A stretch of 64,000 bases of DNA from Hormiphora californensis (GCA_020137815.1 CM035359.1:1-64000); one strand, 5' to 3'; numbered from the stretch's first letter, positions 47,589 through 60,293 are shown. Notes: generated by a model not told the origin, from the letters alone. A program made the numbers and translations.

Positions 47589-50500
47589 ACACACACACAT
47601 GACTCCCTCAAAATTGTACCCTCTCTCTATTTCTCTCTCTCTCTATTTCTCTCTCTCTATATTTCTCTCTCTCTATTTCTCTCTCTCTCTCACACAATTG
47701 AATTCTTCAGCACTACACTATGTCTCGTCACTTATACACACCGCTACTGTTATACTGTAGAGAGCCAAATAGACGGAAGGACGTTAGCTTGAGAAGTGAG
47801 CGGAATGTGTTTTATAGAGAGAAAATTAAACAGAGAATTATATTGAGAAATCTGATAAATTGGTAGATCTTTATTATAGATTAGGGGTAAATAGAAGGGG
47901 GGGGGGGGGTAAATAGGAGAGAAAATACAGAGTGATAAATTGATAGATCTCAAATTGAGAGGGGGTTCTTTGTTTTAGTTATCCCTTTGGAGACGATTGG
48001 GTCACAGGTGACCCAATACTTTGAACCCATTTAGCGTCTTTCTAGACCACGTTTGAAAGTTTTAAATTGTTTCCAGGGTTGAAACATACATTTTTCTACC
48101 ATTTTGAGGTCGTTTTGAGCCTCTGAAGTCGTCGACTTCGGAAAACAGGGCTAAAACAGTACATTTGGTGGGCAAAATGGGTAGTTTAATGGCCATATCT
48201 CAAAATTGGTACGAGTATGCTTAAAATGGACTTGGAAAATGCAAGAAAAGTGTATATTTTACTCCGGGTGATATTGCAAATTTTGTGCCTCTCAGAGGCC
48301 TTCAAAGTGCTGGGTCACCTGTGACCCAATCGTCCCCTAACGCTAAAACAGAAATTTGCATTTTACGAGCATTTCTAAAGGAATGGCCGCCGATATAAGT
48401 CCAAAACGGCATTTTTTAAACAGGTGCTAGAGACTAACCGACTCCATCATTGTTATCTCAACATCCAAGGGAGTCGATAAATTTTTTTTTGAGATCCCTG
48501 CTCCTTCAGAAAATTTTTCATCTCGGCCAATTTTGAAATTCTAAAATCGGCTACGGATGAGATAGAGAGGGCCATAGGGTGTGCAAAATGTGCAGAACGG
48601 CCGGGTTTATATAAGTGTTATGAAGAAACATAGTGCCTAAAATGAACGGTTTTCGAGTTATGGGGCAAAATAGCTGCGAAATCTCAATTCCTGTTTTAGC
48701 GTTAGGGGACGATTGGGTCACAGGTGACCCAATAGAAATACAGGTGGTAGAACCAAAATTCCTTTTCCTACGTTTAAGTAGGTTCAAAGTAAGTTTTAGA
48801 GAATTCTGTCGACAGGGGGCTTATCGTCCCCAAAGGGTTATACAGTGGTTTACAGATCTGTTAGGTCTACTTTAGCCACCACGGTCGTAGACAAAGGGGG
48901 TATAGTGATAACACAATAGTAGTCGAGGGAGTGTAGGGGGTGAAAGATGATATGATAATAGGGAATCTATCTCTCTTTCTTTTTCTCTCTCTCTCTTTCT
49001 CTCTCTCTCTTTCTCTCTCTCCCTCCCTCTCTCTATCTCTCCCTTCCCCACATCAGATAACCATATCATATATGCTGATGTGTATAATCATGAGAGGAGG
49101 AGGGAGGGCTGAGATAATTCAACAAGAGATAAAACCTCATGATTAAAATTCAAATACCCACCTCCCCCTCCCCTAACATTTAACAATTAATTAACGCCAT
49201 ATAACAAGAAATGGAAACATCATCGGAATCTCCTGCATTCCAATCATTTTATAGTACTCATCGCAAACAGACAAACTTTCATAATGCTCCATTCCAAAAC
49301 ACTAACAACCTACCCCCCCCCCCCCCCCCCCAGCAGCCCCAACATACCATTTCATAATGGTAATGCTCCATTCCAAAACACTAACAACCTACCTCCCCCC
49401 CACCTACAAAACATCCTGACCCCCTCCCTCCACACAACTACCTACCATTTCATGGTGCTGAATGATGTGTTCCGTTAAGTTGAATTTACTGGTAAATACT
49501 GTTCCATCGGGACAGTTGGGGCAATTTGACAGGGAGCGATGGGTCAACTTCGTCAAACTAGAGTGAGCTGATAAGGAGATAGTAAATCAGAAATTGACAA
49601 TCAAAACATGGGGGATATAATAATTGGACAAAATTCAGTTTGTTAAAAAGTAATTACATAACTTACATAGCTTGTTATTATTATTTGCAGCTAAAAACAG
49701 TCTTCTCCACGACTTGGATGAACCTTTCGATGCTGTTACACCTGTTGTTTCGCCCTAAAAACATGACATTATCATACTATTAGTAGGAGACACTAGCGTG
49801 GTACGCGCAAAAAAATGCGTGCCACATACATAAAATAACAGGTGTGTGGCGCACATTTTTTTGCGCGTACCACGCTAGTTTCTCCTACTATATAGTATAT
49901 GATATAAAACTGATAATTAAAATCGGTAAACTAGTGGTGAAATAACAGCAGCCCGGGGGGGGGGGGCGGGAGTAATGCAACCTGTACCTGTTCTGTTGAG
50001 GGGGTGCTGCTTGACGTATCAATAACCTCTGAATCCTGATTTGAGGGGCAATAATTAGTAATGATAATGATTGGGGGGGGGGGGTTTGAAAATAATTAGT
50101 CTTTGAGATATACTAGCCTGACTGATTAAACCCAATCTCAAATAACTTCATTTAACGGGGGGGGGAGAACAAAACAATAGATAGAAAGAAGGAGAGATAA
50201 TAGAGAAGAGAGAGATAGCAAATGAGGTTACTTTTTCTCTCCCTGTATATTATACTAGAGAGAGAGAGAGGTAGAATTGTATAAAGGCAGGATAAAGGCC
50301 CTAAGGGTGGTCTATGACTGTTAACAGTATTGCTCTCTCATCAGTTTGACCCTCAGGGCTCTACAACCCCCTCTCTCACACCGGGGTGTTATAACAACTT
50401 AACATCCTATGGTTTTAGAGTTAATTAATAAAGGGGAAGGAAATGAGAACGAGAGAGAACGAGAGGAAGAAAAAAACTCCCTTTTCTTCCCCCCCCCTTC

Positions 50501-53500
50501 CTCACCTCTCTCTTTCTCTCTCCTCCCCTCTTCCCTTTTCCTCTCTCTTTAATGAGCCAAAAATCTGATAGAATAAGCACAAATGACCTTATTCGAATTA
50601 AACTGCAACCCCATAGTTCTTAAAGGGGTTAAAAGAATTTTGTTTTAAGAAAAAGAAAAGTGAAGGGGGAAAAGAAGAAAGCCCGGTCTCTGTCCTCCGC
50701 TCCTCTTCACCGTTTTCCCTGTGTTCAATAAAATGGGAGGGAAGATAAGGATTTTCCAGATACAGATCAAGAATTTTCCCCCTTTCCTCTTCCCAACTTT
50801 CTCTCTCAATAACGGCCCCTCCTTCTCTCGGATAGCGGTTACCTTTCTCTTAGCTCTTTACTATCCTCTCCCTCTTTCTCTTTCCCTCTCTCTACATATC
50901 TTTGCTCCCTCTCTCATCCCTTCTTCTCTCTCCTCTTTTCCTCTCCCTCTCTCCTCTCTTTCTCTTCTCCTCTTCCTCTCTCCCTGTTTCCCTCTTTCCT
51001 CCCTTTCTCCCCCCTCTCTTTTTTCTCACTTGTTTCCCCCTCTCTCCTTCTCGGCTTGTTCTCCCTTTATTCTCTTCACTCTTTGGTCTCTTTCCCTTCT
51101 CTCGTCCATTTTCTCTACCCTTTTCTTTTTTTTCTGTCCTGTCCTTTCCTGTTTTCCCTTTCCTGTTCATTCTTCTTTCCCCCTCGTTCCTTCCTTCGCC
51201 CTTCTTCTCTTTTCTCTTTCCTCTCTCTTTCTCTTTCCTTCTTTCCCTCTCTCCCTCTCCCTTCCCCTTCTTTCCCCCCTTTCTCACTCTTTCTCTCCCC
51301 CTCTTTTTTACTGACTTCCATCTCTCTATCTTGTCTTGGAACTATCATCACCTATTTTATCTCACGATTGGCGGCGTTATCTCTGATTTTCATAAGCATT
51401 TTGCGTGTTCAAGAGAGAGAAAGTAAGAGAAGGAGTCGAAAACTAGACATTTAAAATGCAGCAACAAGAATCATTATCACTGCGCTGGCAAGCGCAAAGG
51501 TTGCCATTCCCCCCCCCCCCCCCCCAAAAAGCGCTGCCAGAAACGCAGTTATACGTTTTATGGGTGTTTCGCTGAAAAAACCAGATTTCAGAAGGCTATA
51601 GCGTGGCTCTCTTTCATCCGTTTGACTTGAAATTTGGAATGCATACCCGGCTTGGGGTCTTTGACTCATGTTAAAAATTTCAAGTCTCTATCTCATCTGG
51701 ATCCGGAGTTACAGACTGGTCCCATTTGCTATAGATTCAGTGTAACGGACACGCGCGCGCGCGTACGCGCATAGGAGAGACGCTTTTTCTGAGCACAGTT
51801 CTGAACAAACGGAAAGAGATAGAGACTTGTCGTTTTCACTAGCTTGTAAATCTACTCAATTATTGTGTTATTAGCGGGGTGAGGTTTTCCATCATCCCCA
51901 GGAACGTCCTACAGAACGTCTTAAGATCGTCATTTTTCAGACTCTGACCAAAATTCTTTAAGCTCAATTTACACCCTGAAGACGGATTCAAATCGAAAAA
52001 CGAAGACTATATCATGGAAAGAGATTTGTCTGAACTTTCAGAAACTATATTGCGAATTTTCAAAACCAGATGTATAAGGGTCTTAAAACGCGTCTAAAGT
52101 GTTATGACTGCTTAAAATTAGATATGACGATATGGGGTTTTTCGCCATAGCGGACTCAAATCTCATCTAATCAATCTCAAACTTGGTCAGTATCTTTATC
52201 TAGGTGGGCCGATAATATGACGTCATAATTTTGACGTTACAACGTCGTGACGTCGCGTTATGACGTCAAAAATGAAAATTTCGCAATTTCACGATTATAA
52301 CCTCTCTGTACCTGTTTTACTACATCTACATGGATAAAAAAGCCCAAAAATGATGCATATTATACCAAAACTAATTGAAATTAGTGGGCCGGAAAGGTTG
52401 CCCTACTATTTGAGCTACCTTTGGCACCGGTACATTCCCCTGTGAAGATGGACGAAGCTTCTGTACCCAGTACCCTGTGAATGTTAAGGTGGGAAAGGTA
52501 GCTCAAATAGTAGGGGAACCTTTCCGGCCCACTAATTTCAATTAGTTTTGGTATAATTTAATAATACAAGAACTCTGACTGGAATGTTCACATCTGAAAT
52601 TCCAATAACAGCCATTTTCAGAATTCTAATTGGGACATTCCTAACATTTCGGAGGGATAAGATATAGTGCAGTATTCAGGCAGGTCATTCGGGACACAGG
52701 AAGAAAGGGGTGGAAGGTCGGTGAAGTAAGGTGTCCTCCGGCCTTCCACACTCTCGAGAGGTCGAAACTATACCGGATTTAATAAAATACAGACAGTCGG
52801 ACCCCGATTTGTCGGACCCAAATTTACCAGGAGGATAATCTTTCCCCGAAAAAGACGTTCCAAACGTACTTGGGCAGCGATAAGGCTTTCACGGGCGTGG
52901 CTACAACATTTTTCTTCAACTTTCTATCTATTATAATATCTCCCTCTCTCTCTCTCTCTTTCTTCCTTTTTCTATCTGTCTTTAACTCCATCTCTCTCAC
53001 CTTTCCATAGCGCTTCAGAGTACCTAGGATGACACTTTCTAGTTACCTTCCGAGGTCTACCTCTCTTTCACTCTCCACCTCTCTCTCTTTCACTCACTCC
53101 CTCTCTCACTAACACACTTTCTCTCTCTCCCTCTCCCCTCTCTCTCTGTCTATCTCAGTTTTAACAGTTAGAAAGGCCCTTGTCAACACACAGATAATAA
53201 ACTCACGAGAAAGATGTTTGATAACAACGGCTTAGCTTCCCTCTCTCCATCTCTCTCTTTCCCTCAGTGGTATACCCTACTATCGCTCTCGCATCATTCT
53301 CTATCCATGTATAGTTATCTCACTTTAACTTCACTTGAACAAGTGCGTCAAAAGAAAACAAGGCACCGATAAGGAAAAGCCGTGTGATAGTGCTAGCTAT
53401 AGTACACACTAGGATCTCTCTCTGCGAACAAACATAGCGCGATACTGCGCCACCAAAAAGAGAGAGCAGAGCCAAAAAAGACGAAGAGAGAGAAAAAAAG

Positions 53501-56103
53501 AGAGAGAGAGCGAGACAAGCACGCGAGCGAGAGCGCGAAAAAAAGAGAGCGAAGCAGAGGCAAAATAAAGAAGGAAAAAAGAGCTAGAGAGAAGGAGTAG
53601 AAAAAGAGAGGAAAGGGTTGGAGGAGGGGAGGAGAGGAAGAGAGAGGAGGAGGGGGAAGAGAAGAGAGAGGGAAGAAAAGGGTAGTAGGAGGGGAGGGGG
53701 AAGAGGAGAAGAGGAGAGAAGGGGAGGAGGGAGAGAGAGACAGAAGAAGAGAAGGGAAAGAAAAAAGAGGTCAGAGAGGGAGAGGAAAGAAAGAGAAAAA
53801 GAGAGAGAGAAGAGAGAAGGCAAAAAAAGAGAAGAGGAGAAGAGGAGAAGAAAAGAAATGGGGAGAAAAAAAAGAAAAAGAAAGAGAAGAGAAAAAAAAG
53901 CCAGAGGAATAAGAAAAAGAAAGTGGGGGGGAAGAGAAAAAGAGAGAAAAGAGAGAAAAAGAAAGGAAAAGAAGGAAGAGAAGAAATGAGGAAAGGAGAG
54001 GAGGAGGAGAGAAGAGGAAAACAAGAGAAAGAAAGAGGAGAGAAGAGAAGGAAAGAAAAAGAAAAAGAAGACAGAGAGGGAGAGAGAAGAAGAAAGGGGG
54101 AAAAAGAAGAAAGAAGGAAAGAGGAAAGGGAAATAAAAGAGAAAGGAAGGAAAAAAGGGAGTGGAGAAAGGGGCGAGGAAAAAAAGAAGAAAAAAGAGGG
54201 AGAAAGAAACAGAAGACGGAGCGAAGAGGAGGAAGGAAGGGAGGAAGAAGGAAAAAAAAAGAGAGAGGAGAAGAAAAGAAAAAAAGAGGGAGGAAGAGAA
54301 AAAAGAAGAAAAGAAAGGATTGGAACAGGAGAAGGAGGAAGGCAGAAGAAGAGAAGAAGGAGAGAGAGGGAAAGGAGAGGGAAAGAAGAGAGGAAAAAAA
54401 AAGGAAAAGGAGAAGGAAGAGAGCCCCCGATCCCAATTAACTACTCCTCATCACTACTACTCCTCCTCCTCTATTCACCGAATATTCCTCTCGCCCCTTT
54501 CCTCTCCCAACCACTTATCTCTCTCTCTCCCAACCCGTATCTCTCTCTATCCCACCACACCTTGATTATTATATCTCATATCTCCCAACCCAGAATTCTC
54601 TCTCTCTCCTCTCACACCCCTTATCTATTCGCCCACCACTTATCTCTCTGCCCTAGTCCCTCCTTAGTCCCTTGGTAATGAAATTACTCCTCTCCACTGA
54701 CAAGCAATAATAGGGGTGAATTCGTCACCAACTCCCTACCTAACCGTACAAAATAGCACCAACCTGTGTCCACTGAACACCGCACTTAGTGGATGTTTTC
54801 AGATGGTTGCGGAGAGTCCACGAAGTCAGGAATTTAGATCCGCACGAGGAACAGAGAAAAAAGGGCCGCTTTACACTTGTACACGATTTCTGAGAGAGGT
54901 AGGATGAACCGGAACAGCTCGGGGAGAGAGAGAAAGGAGGGGAGGAGAGAGAGAAGGAGAGAGAGAGACTCTCGACAGCTCGACCGAGAGAAGGAGATGC
55001 AGGGAGAGGAGAGAGATGAGAAGAACGAGAGAGGCGAGAGACCGAGAGACACTCGAGACGACCGCACACGGCGGCCACGAGAGTAGGCAACTTATGGCGG
55101 GAGGAATTAGCGAGACAACGAGGCAGAAGCTACGAGGACCTCGACACATAGGAGACCCCGACGGCCGAGAGCAGAGAGTAGGACGGCGTAGGTGAGAGAC
55201 GAGATCCGAAGCATAGCACGACGACACGCCGAGACGACGATGTCCAACCAACGAGGTAGAGAGAGTGAGAGCATTCAGAGGCAAGACCGCGAGAGAGCCC
55301 ATGGCACTGAGAGACGAGATGGAACGACCCCGATTTAACGCGGAGCAAGCGAATGGAGGAGAGACGACTGACCCGACGGAGAGGAGGCAGAGAGAGGCGA
55401 CGAAGAGAGAGAGAGACAGCAGCCGACAGGAGACGAAGAGGCAGAGCAGATCGAGACCAGAGGAACCGATCAGAAGAGATTCAGACCGATGGAGCGCACC
55501 GGATGAGAAAGAGAGAATCCTCGCGGAGGGCTTGAGACGAGAGAACCCCGACGACGGAGAGAGAGAGACGAGGAGAGACGATAGACTGAGCCCCAATCTC
55601 CATTCTCCACACCACCCTCTTGAGAGGACGAGAGTGAAGAGAGAAGAGAACGCAGAGCCGAGAGTATTTAAGCCAGAGAGAGGACAGGAGAGATCAGAGC
55701 AGAGCCGCAGAGGCCGACGAGGAGGACTGATACGCAGAGAGGGGATAATATACCACGCGTCATCCAGAGGAGGGCTGAACATCGAAGGAGGGAGACGCCA
55801 GAAGTCCCCGCCAACTGCCACGGGCAGACACTCATTGAGCCATTTGTTCGAGAGTGAGCTGAGAGACGAATCTGTGAGAGAGGAACGAGGGAGCACCTGA
55901 GAATGAGCAGATGAGAAGAGCTGGAGGAGAGAGGAGAGAGAGAGAGCCCCACCCCACTCCCCCCTACCGTACACGCGAAGAGACAGAGAGAACGAGAGAG
56001 AGGGGGAGGAGCGAAGAGAGGACGGAGAGAGAAGCAGAGAGACGAGAGAGAGGAGAGAGAGAGCGAGAGAGAGAGAGGGCGAGGGAAGGAGGAGATGAGG
56101 GAC

Positions 56104-56145
<42 letters not shown>

Positions 56146-59100
56146 GGAGAGAGCCTAGGGGAGAGAGAGAGAGAGAGTGGAGATGAGGAGAGAGAGAGAG
56201 AGGAGAGAGAGGAGGAGAGAGAGCAGAGAGAGAGAGAGAGAGACGAGAGAGAAGGACGAAAGAGAGAGGGAGAGAGAGAGAGAGGAGAGAGAAATCAAAG
56301 AAGTGATGACGTATATCATGACGTCATTATATTTACCGGGGGGGACGACATGTTAATTGTTAATAAATCACCTCTTTTTTTCGATTTTGTTAATTAACGT
56401 TAATTAACGTTAATTAACAAAATTAACAAATGCTAAAAGACTGTTCTTATTGGTTGATAATACGACTTTAACTGGTTTAATTTTATAGTTTAACGACTTA
56501 TATAACACATTTATACCCAAACAAGGCCTCCCCCGATAACCGAAGTCTGCCATACAGGTTTTTTGGCTCAAAATCGATAAAACTCCAAAAGTTACAAATA
56601 TTTCAATTTAGCGTATAAAATCTAACTTAAGCGGAAATTTTTCATTGATAATAGATTCTTTGAACTTAAGAAGATGATGTACAACGTTTCTGTTGGAAAA
56701 AGAAATACAATTTTTCCAAAATCAATTTTTTGGTCAAAGATTGAAAATTTGCTTCGCTACAAATCCTTGTGTTTTTTTAGAAAAATTGATTTTTGGGATA
56801 TTTTTCGTTTTAAGGTAAATTCATAAATCTTATTTTGTTTTTAGGGTTGGAAAATGTGGATTAGGGTCATTTGACTTTAATTGCGGTTTAGTTTGGCTAG
56901 TTTTTATCAAAATTTACACAATGGAACAAATCGCTGTAGAAAATCCGTAGTAGAAGTAGTAGGCCTATACAAATCGTGCAGAAGGAACAACTTTGCTTGC
57001 AGAACAAGTGTTAAATACCAAAAACACGTACTAAAAGGGATTTAGATCGTATAAATGGCATTTGTTAACGTTTTGTTAACTTTTTGTTAATTTTGTTAAT
57101 AAATCACCTGTTTTCTCGATGTTAATATTAACAAAGTTAACAAAATTAACATGTCGCACCCCCCTATTTACCTCATGATGTGCGCTGGTGGCAGCACTGG
57201 CGAATATCCTATCACATTTGCTGCAGGAGTACTGTGATTTACTTTGTTCAGCAGTTTTTTCCGATCTGGACGGGGATTACAAAATATCAAAAGTAGAAAA
57301 ATGGCTGATACACCACGATAAAATATTTTATAAGGTAGAAATACATATAAAGTTGCATGATCGTTAGTTTTTTATTTAGGAACTTTTTCTACTTACTGCC
57401 CATCCAAGACCCCATTTTCTTTTTCAGTGTTCTCATCATCAATTATGTTGACGGAATCCCCCATAACCACTTCTTCCGATCCTTCCAATTTTATCTGACA
57501 AAATGGAGGGGTTAACTCTCAGTTAACTTGGGGAGGAGTTAACTCTCAGTTAATTTGGGGAGGAGTTAACTCTCAGTTAACTTGGGGAGGAGTTAAAAAA
57601 ATCATAGCGCTGGCAAGCGCCCGGGGCCCAATCCTCCCTCCCCCCAACCATCCTTCCCTTAAAAATGTCAATTTTCCAAGCATTCTTGCTTCCAGTGAAT
57701 GGAAAATCGAAAAAGCGAAAAAAAAAAATTTGAAAATTTTTGAAAATTTTGACAGCGCTACTATACTTATTGTCTGAAATCGGCAATTTCAACTTTGTTT
57801 TAGACAACCTTCCCGTTGTCCTACGAACTTGCCGCTTGGTAGTTCGTGTTGCCTTGACACCTAGAGCACACGTTTAAAATTTCATGCAAATCGGAGTTAC
57901 GGTTTTTACGTTACAGAGGGTCGTATTTTAGACAAAATGTCCGTTTTTCGCGTCACGAACCACCGTAAAATAACCACTTTTTTGCGTACACAATAGAGGC
58001 CACAGTTTTAAAGCTATCACCATTAAACTTTGGGAGTCGGTAGGTCTAGTGGTGTACCTTGTATTAAAGCTTGGACAGAGGAAACGGACAGTCATAACAA
58101 AAATTATGACTGTCTTAAGTTTTCTTTGGCGTCTAAGACAGCCTTCCCGTCGTTCTACGAATACGCCGCTTGGTACGTGGTGTTGCCTTGACATCTTGAA
58201 CACACGTTCAAAATTTCAAGCAAATCCGAGTTACGGTTCTTCAGTTACGGACATCTGACTGTATTAAGATTTAAGACGATTTTCAAGAAACCTAGAAAAG
58301 AGCAAATTAAACTATAAATCATGATTTTATCACATATATTTTGCCAACGTAGGTCAACTGCTGTATTTTCATATATAATTGGTAGTCATATCTAGATTTA
58401 TGACTGTCTTAAATTTAAGACGATTTTAAAAACACCTAGAAAAAAGCGATTCAGAGTCTAAATTGTAATTGAAACAAATTTATTTTATAAAATTAGGTTA
58501 ACTGCCGCATTTTCAATTATAATCGGTAGTCATATCTAGAGTTATGACTGTCTTAAATATATGACGATTTTAAAAACCACCGATAAAAGAGCGATTTAGC
58601 ATCTAGAAGCTGATTGTATCAGATATATCTTATTACCAATGCTTATCCGTGATCATTATCCGTGAATGATAATCAAAATCATAGAAGAATCGTCAATCGC
58701 GGATAGCTAACCACGATAACTTATCGCGAATAAGTAATATATTAGTAACCAATTGCAGATAGCTAATCGCAGATAGCTAATCGCGATAGCTAATCGCAGA
58801 TAGCTAATCGCGATAGCTAATGATCGCGATAACTTAAACTAATCGCGATAACTTATAACGGAGTTGTGATCAGCTATCCGTGATTGGTTGTCTGCGATTA
58901 CTAACATATTAGTTATTCGCAATTGATAACCGAGATTAGATATCTGCGATTATTATGAGGCTACCTACGATCGAAAATGGCCGTGAATCCCCAATCCGCA
59001 CGTTTATTAAATTCAGCTAGTATTACAAAATGCATGTCATAGTATAACAAAATGCCTGATACTAGATCCAAAAACCAAACAAGTTTGGTGGATAGCCGGG

Positions 59101-60111
59101 GCCGCAGAAATTAAAAAACGTGCGAAAGTTTTGATACATGAACTTTCGGGGCCTGGGGTGCTGTTAAATTCGCGTTTCCATGATAATCAGCCGTTCTTTC
59201 AAAACACACTATTATAATATTATTCTGTAAAACAGACTCTGAAACGACCCACTGTGCACACTGCACTATATGTGACATGTGTGGATCTGTATGTATGATA
59301 ATGTGGAATTAAAAAAAAGATAATTTGATCATTGCGATAGTTTTCCTGGCGTATAGTTTGAAAATGTTGCTGGTTATAATCATGGAAACGCGAATTTAAC
59401 AGCACCCCAGGCCCCGAAAGTTCATGTATCAAAACTTTCGCACGTTTTTTAATTTCTGCGGCCCCGGCTATCCACCAAACTTGTTTGGTTTTTGGATCTA
59501 GTAATATACAATCCAGTATTATATTGGGGTCATAATAGTGGCAGAAGTGGTTATTAGCCGAGGACGTTTCGAATGGCTGACTATTTACCTGTTTTGATGG
59601 TGGCTCAGTATTTTCAACATCAGATGAGGGACCAGCGCTCTGCAAATGAAACGCATTTTAGTAACGTATATTACAGAGATATTATATGTCTCGGGCTAAG
59701 TACTTCGGGCCAAGTATTTCGGGCCACCCTGTTAATAAAATAACAAGAACTCACCTCTTTTAAGTCGTTAGTAATTTCATCAACTTTTGTTTTTAAGTTT
59801 TCAATCGCCTTGTCCAGCTCATCTTCGTTCAAAATCCCCGAATCAATCAGGTCTGCTTCAACTAGGAAACAAGAGTTAACAAAATGAAATTACTAGATAA
59901 TATCTTTCCCAAAAAATAGAACCTTGTTACTTGACTTTATAATTTTTATAATAAAATAGAACCTTGTTACTTGACTTGACCATTTCTTACCTCGTTCCCA
60001 GTTGCTTCGTTTTGGTTTGTGTTGTTCCTGGACGGTAGGTAGCATGGTGTAAGGGCCTAGCACCTCGTAGTAAGGTTTATTGGATGAAGGAGGTGTGCTG
60101 TTTTTGTTCAT
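45983..60111 (-). CDS. Multi-exon zinc-finger protein (11 exons)
   Basis: Exons in transcript order: 59991-60129 (first ATG 60111), 59755-59861, 59589-59639, 57397-57494, 57172-57265, 54764-54889, 49988-50035, 49667-49754, 49446-49567, 46733-46896, 45983-46193. All junctions are GT-AG and phases join without a stop to about 409 aa. The N-terminal half is acidic with a likely coiled segment (DELDKAIENLKTKVDEITND). Five zinc-finger-like modules follow: CSKCDRIF...HHEKSC (C2HC, split by an intron), CSSCGSKF...H...C, CPNCPDGTVF...HIIQHH, CPHCQQTLP...HLVKH, and CEVEGCFEVF...H...C. The irregular linkers and C2HC variants do not match a family I can name. Nucleic-acid or protein binding is likely. 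An in-frame stop upstream of 60111 in the unspliced sequence favours that ATG, but an earlier exon is possible. Confidence 0.8.
47130..47700. repeat. Intronic microsatellites
   Basis: GA/GATA runs, a (CA)n tract at about 47556-47600 and CTCTATTT repeats, all in the intron between zinc-finger exons 9 and 10. Confidence 0.85.
47978..48842. mobile_element. Compound element with GGGTCACAGGTGACCC subterminal palindromes
   Basis: Four related termini: 47978 (GTTATCCCTTTGGAGACGAT then GGGTCACAGGTGACCC), 48311-48345 (same, inverted), 48695-48732 (same, direct) and 48823-48842 (inverted). The layout suggests two small elements with about 350 bp between them. CCCTTTGGGGACG ends beside TTAT resemble piggyBac-like termini. 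Confidence 0.6.
48972..49045. repeat. (CT)n microsatellite
   Basis: CT-rich simple repeat within the zinc-finger gene intron. Confidence 0.85.
49781..49890. mobile_element. Hairpin MITE in zinc-finger intron 7
   Basis: A 110-bp element with arms of about 46 bp: TAGTAGGAGACACTAGCGTG plus GTACGCGCAAAAAAATGCG, and the complement at 49843-49890. It lies only 27 bp upstream of the exon 8 acceptor on the minus strand. Confidence 0.8.
50850..51340. repeat. Long polypyrimidine tract
   Basis: About 490 bp almost purely C/T on the plus strand, with no fixed repeat period. It is in the 4.7-kb intron of the zinc-finger gene, so the transcript carries a polypurine stretch. Overlapping Leu/Ser/Phe-rich frames are not genes. 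Confidence 0.9.
51480..52360. other. Intronic spacer
   Basis: Unannotated intron sequence with a poly-C run (51511-51526) and a (CG)n-like CGCGCGCGCGTACGCGC near 51751. No gene seen. Confidence 0.4.
52361..52554. mobile_element. Hairpin MITE
   Basis: A 194-bp element, arms of about 64 bp starting TATACCAAAACTAATTGAAA and including GGGCCGGAAAGGTT. Arms differ at only a few positions. Confidence 0.85.
52794..52850. mobile_element. pogo/Tigger-like MITE fragment
   Basis: CAGTCGGACCCCGATTTGTC terminus with a following AGGAGGATAATCTTTCCCC block as in the copy at 989. The other terminus is missing. Confidence 0.6.
53575..54420. repeat. Long polypurine tract
   Basis: About 850 bp almost entirely A/G on the plus strand, aperiodic, with very few pyrimidines. 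It lies in the same intron as the polypyrimidine tract at 50850-51340 and has the opposite polarity. Lys/Glu/Arg-rich and Ser/Leu/Phe-rich frames on the two strands are compositional. Confidence 0.9.
54900..56310. repeat. GAGA-rich diverged low-complexity block
   Basis: Purine-biased (GAGAGACGA-type) sequence with long open frames on both strands, in the intron between zinc-finger exons 5 and 6. The 55950-56300 part is plain (GA)n. I see no domain in the frames and do not call genes. Confidence 0.75.
57797..58255. repeat. Diverged tandem duplication
   Basis: A block starting CTTCCCGTTGTCCTACGAA (57807) recurs at 58143 (CTTCCCGTCGTTCTACGAA), each followed by GTGTTGCCTTGACA and GAGTTACGGTT. 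Copies are about 80-85% alike by eye. Intronic. Confidence 0.7.
58256..59060. other. Intronic spacer with TAGCTAATCGCGA repeats
   Basis: 58640-58950 is dense in short related words (AGCTAATCGCAGAT, GCGATAGCTAATCGC, TGATTGGTTGTCTGCGATTA) that pair with each other. No gene. Confidence 0.5.
59061..59502. mobile_element. Inverted-repeat element
   Basis: A 442-bp element with arms of about 125 bp, near-perfect: ACTAGATCCAAAAACCAAAC ... GGGCCTGGGGTGCTG at the left and the complement at 59378-59502. Located between zinc-finger exons 3 and 4. Confidence 0.85.
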
Positions 60112-60184
60112 CTGTTTCTCCTCGATCGCCTGGAGAAGATGATTTCTGTGTGATGATAATGATTACAAAGGACATGCTACCTAC

Positions 60185-60293
60185 CAGGAACCGACCGAAT
60201 TAAGTAAACAACCAATCAGAACTCGTTATTTAGGTCATGTGACTGGTTATCAGCCAATCAGGGACCAGTATTTCCTGATTCGGCCGGTTCCTG
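60185..60293. mobile_element. hAT-like MITE, second copy
   Basis: A 109-bp element with termini CAGGAACCGACCGAAT and the complement of CAGGAACCGGCCGAAT, flanked by CTACCTAC/CTACATAC (7 of 8 identical). Nearly identical core to the element at 5349-5441, but its E-box is GTCATGTGAC. It lies about 60 bp upstream of the first zinc-finger exon. Confidence 0.8.

Noticed and set aside
54871-55974. 367-codon minus-strand frame and a 211-codon plus-strand frame
   Set aside because: Both strands are open because the purine-biased sequence lacks stop codons; no recognisable domain, and it lies within an intron.
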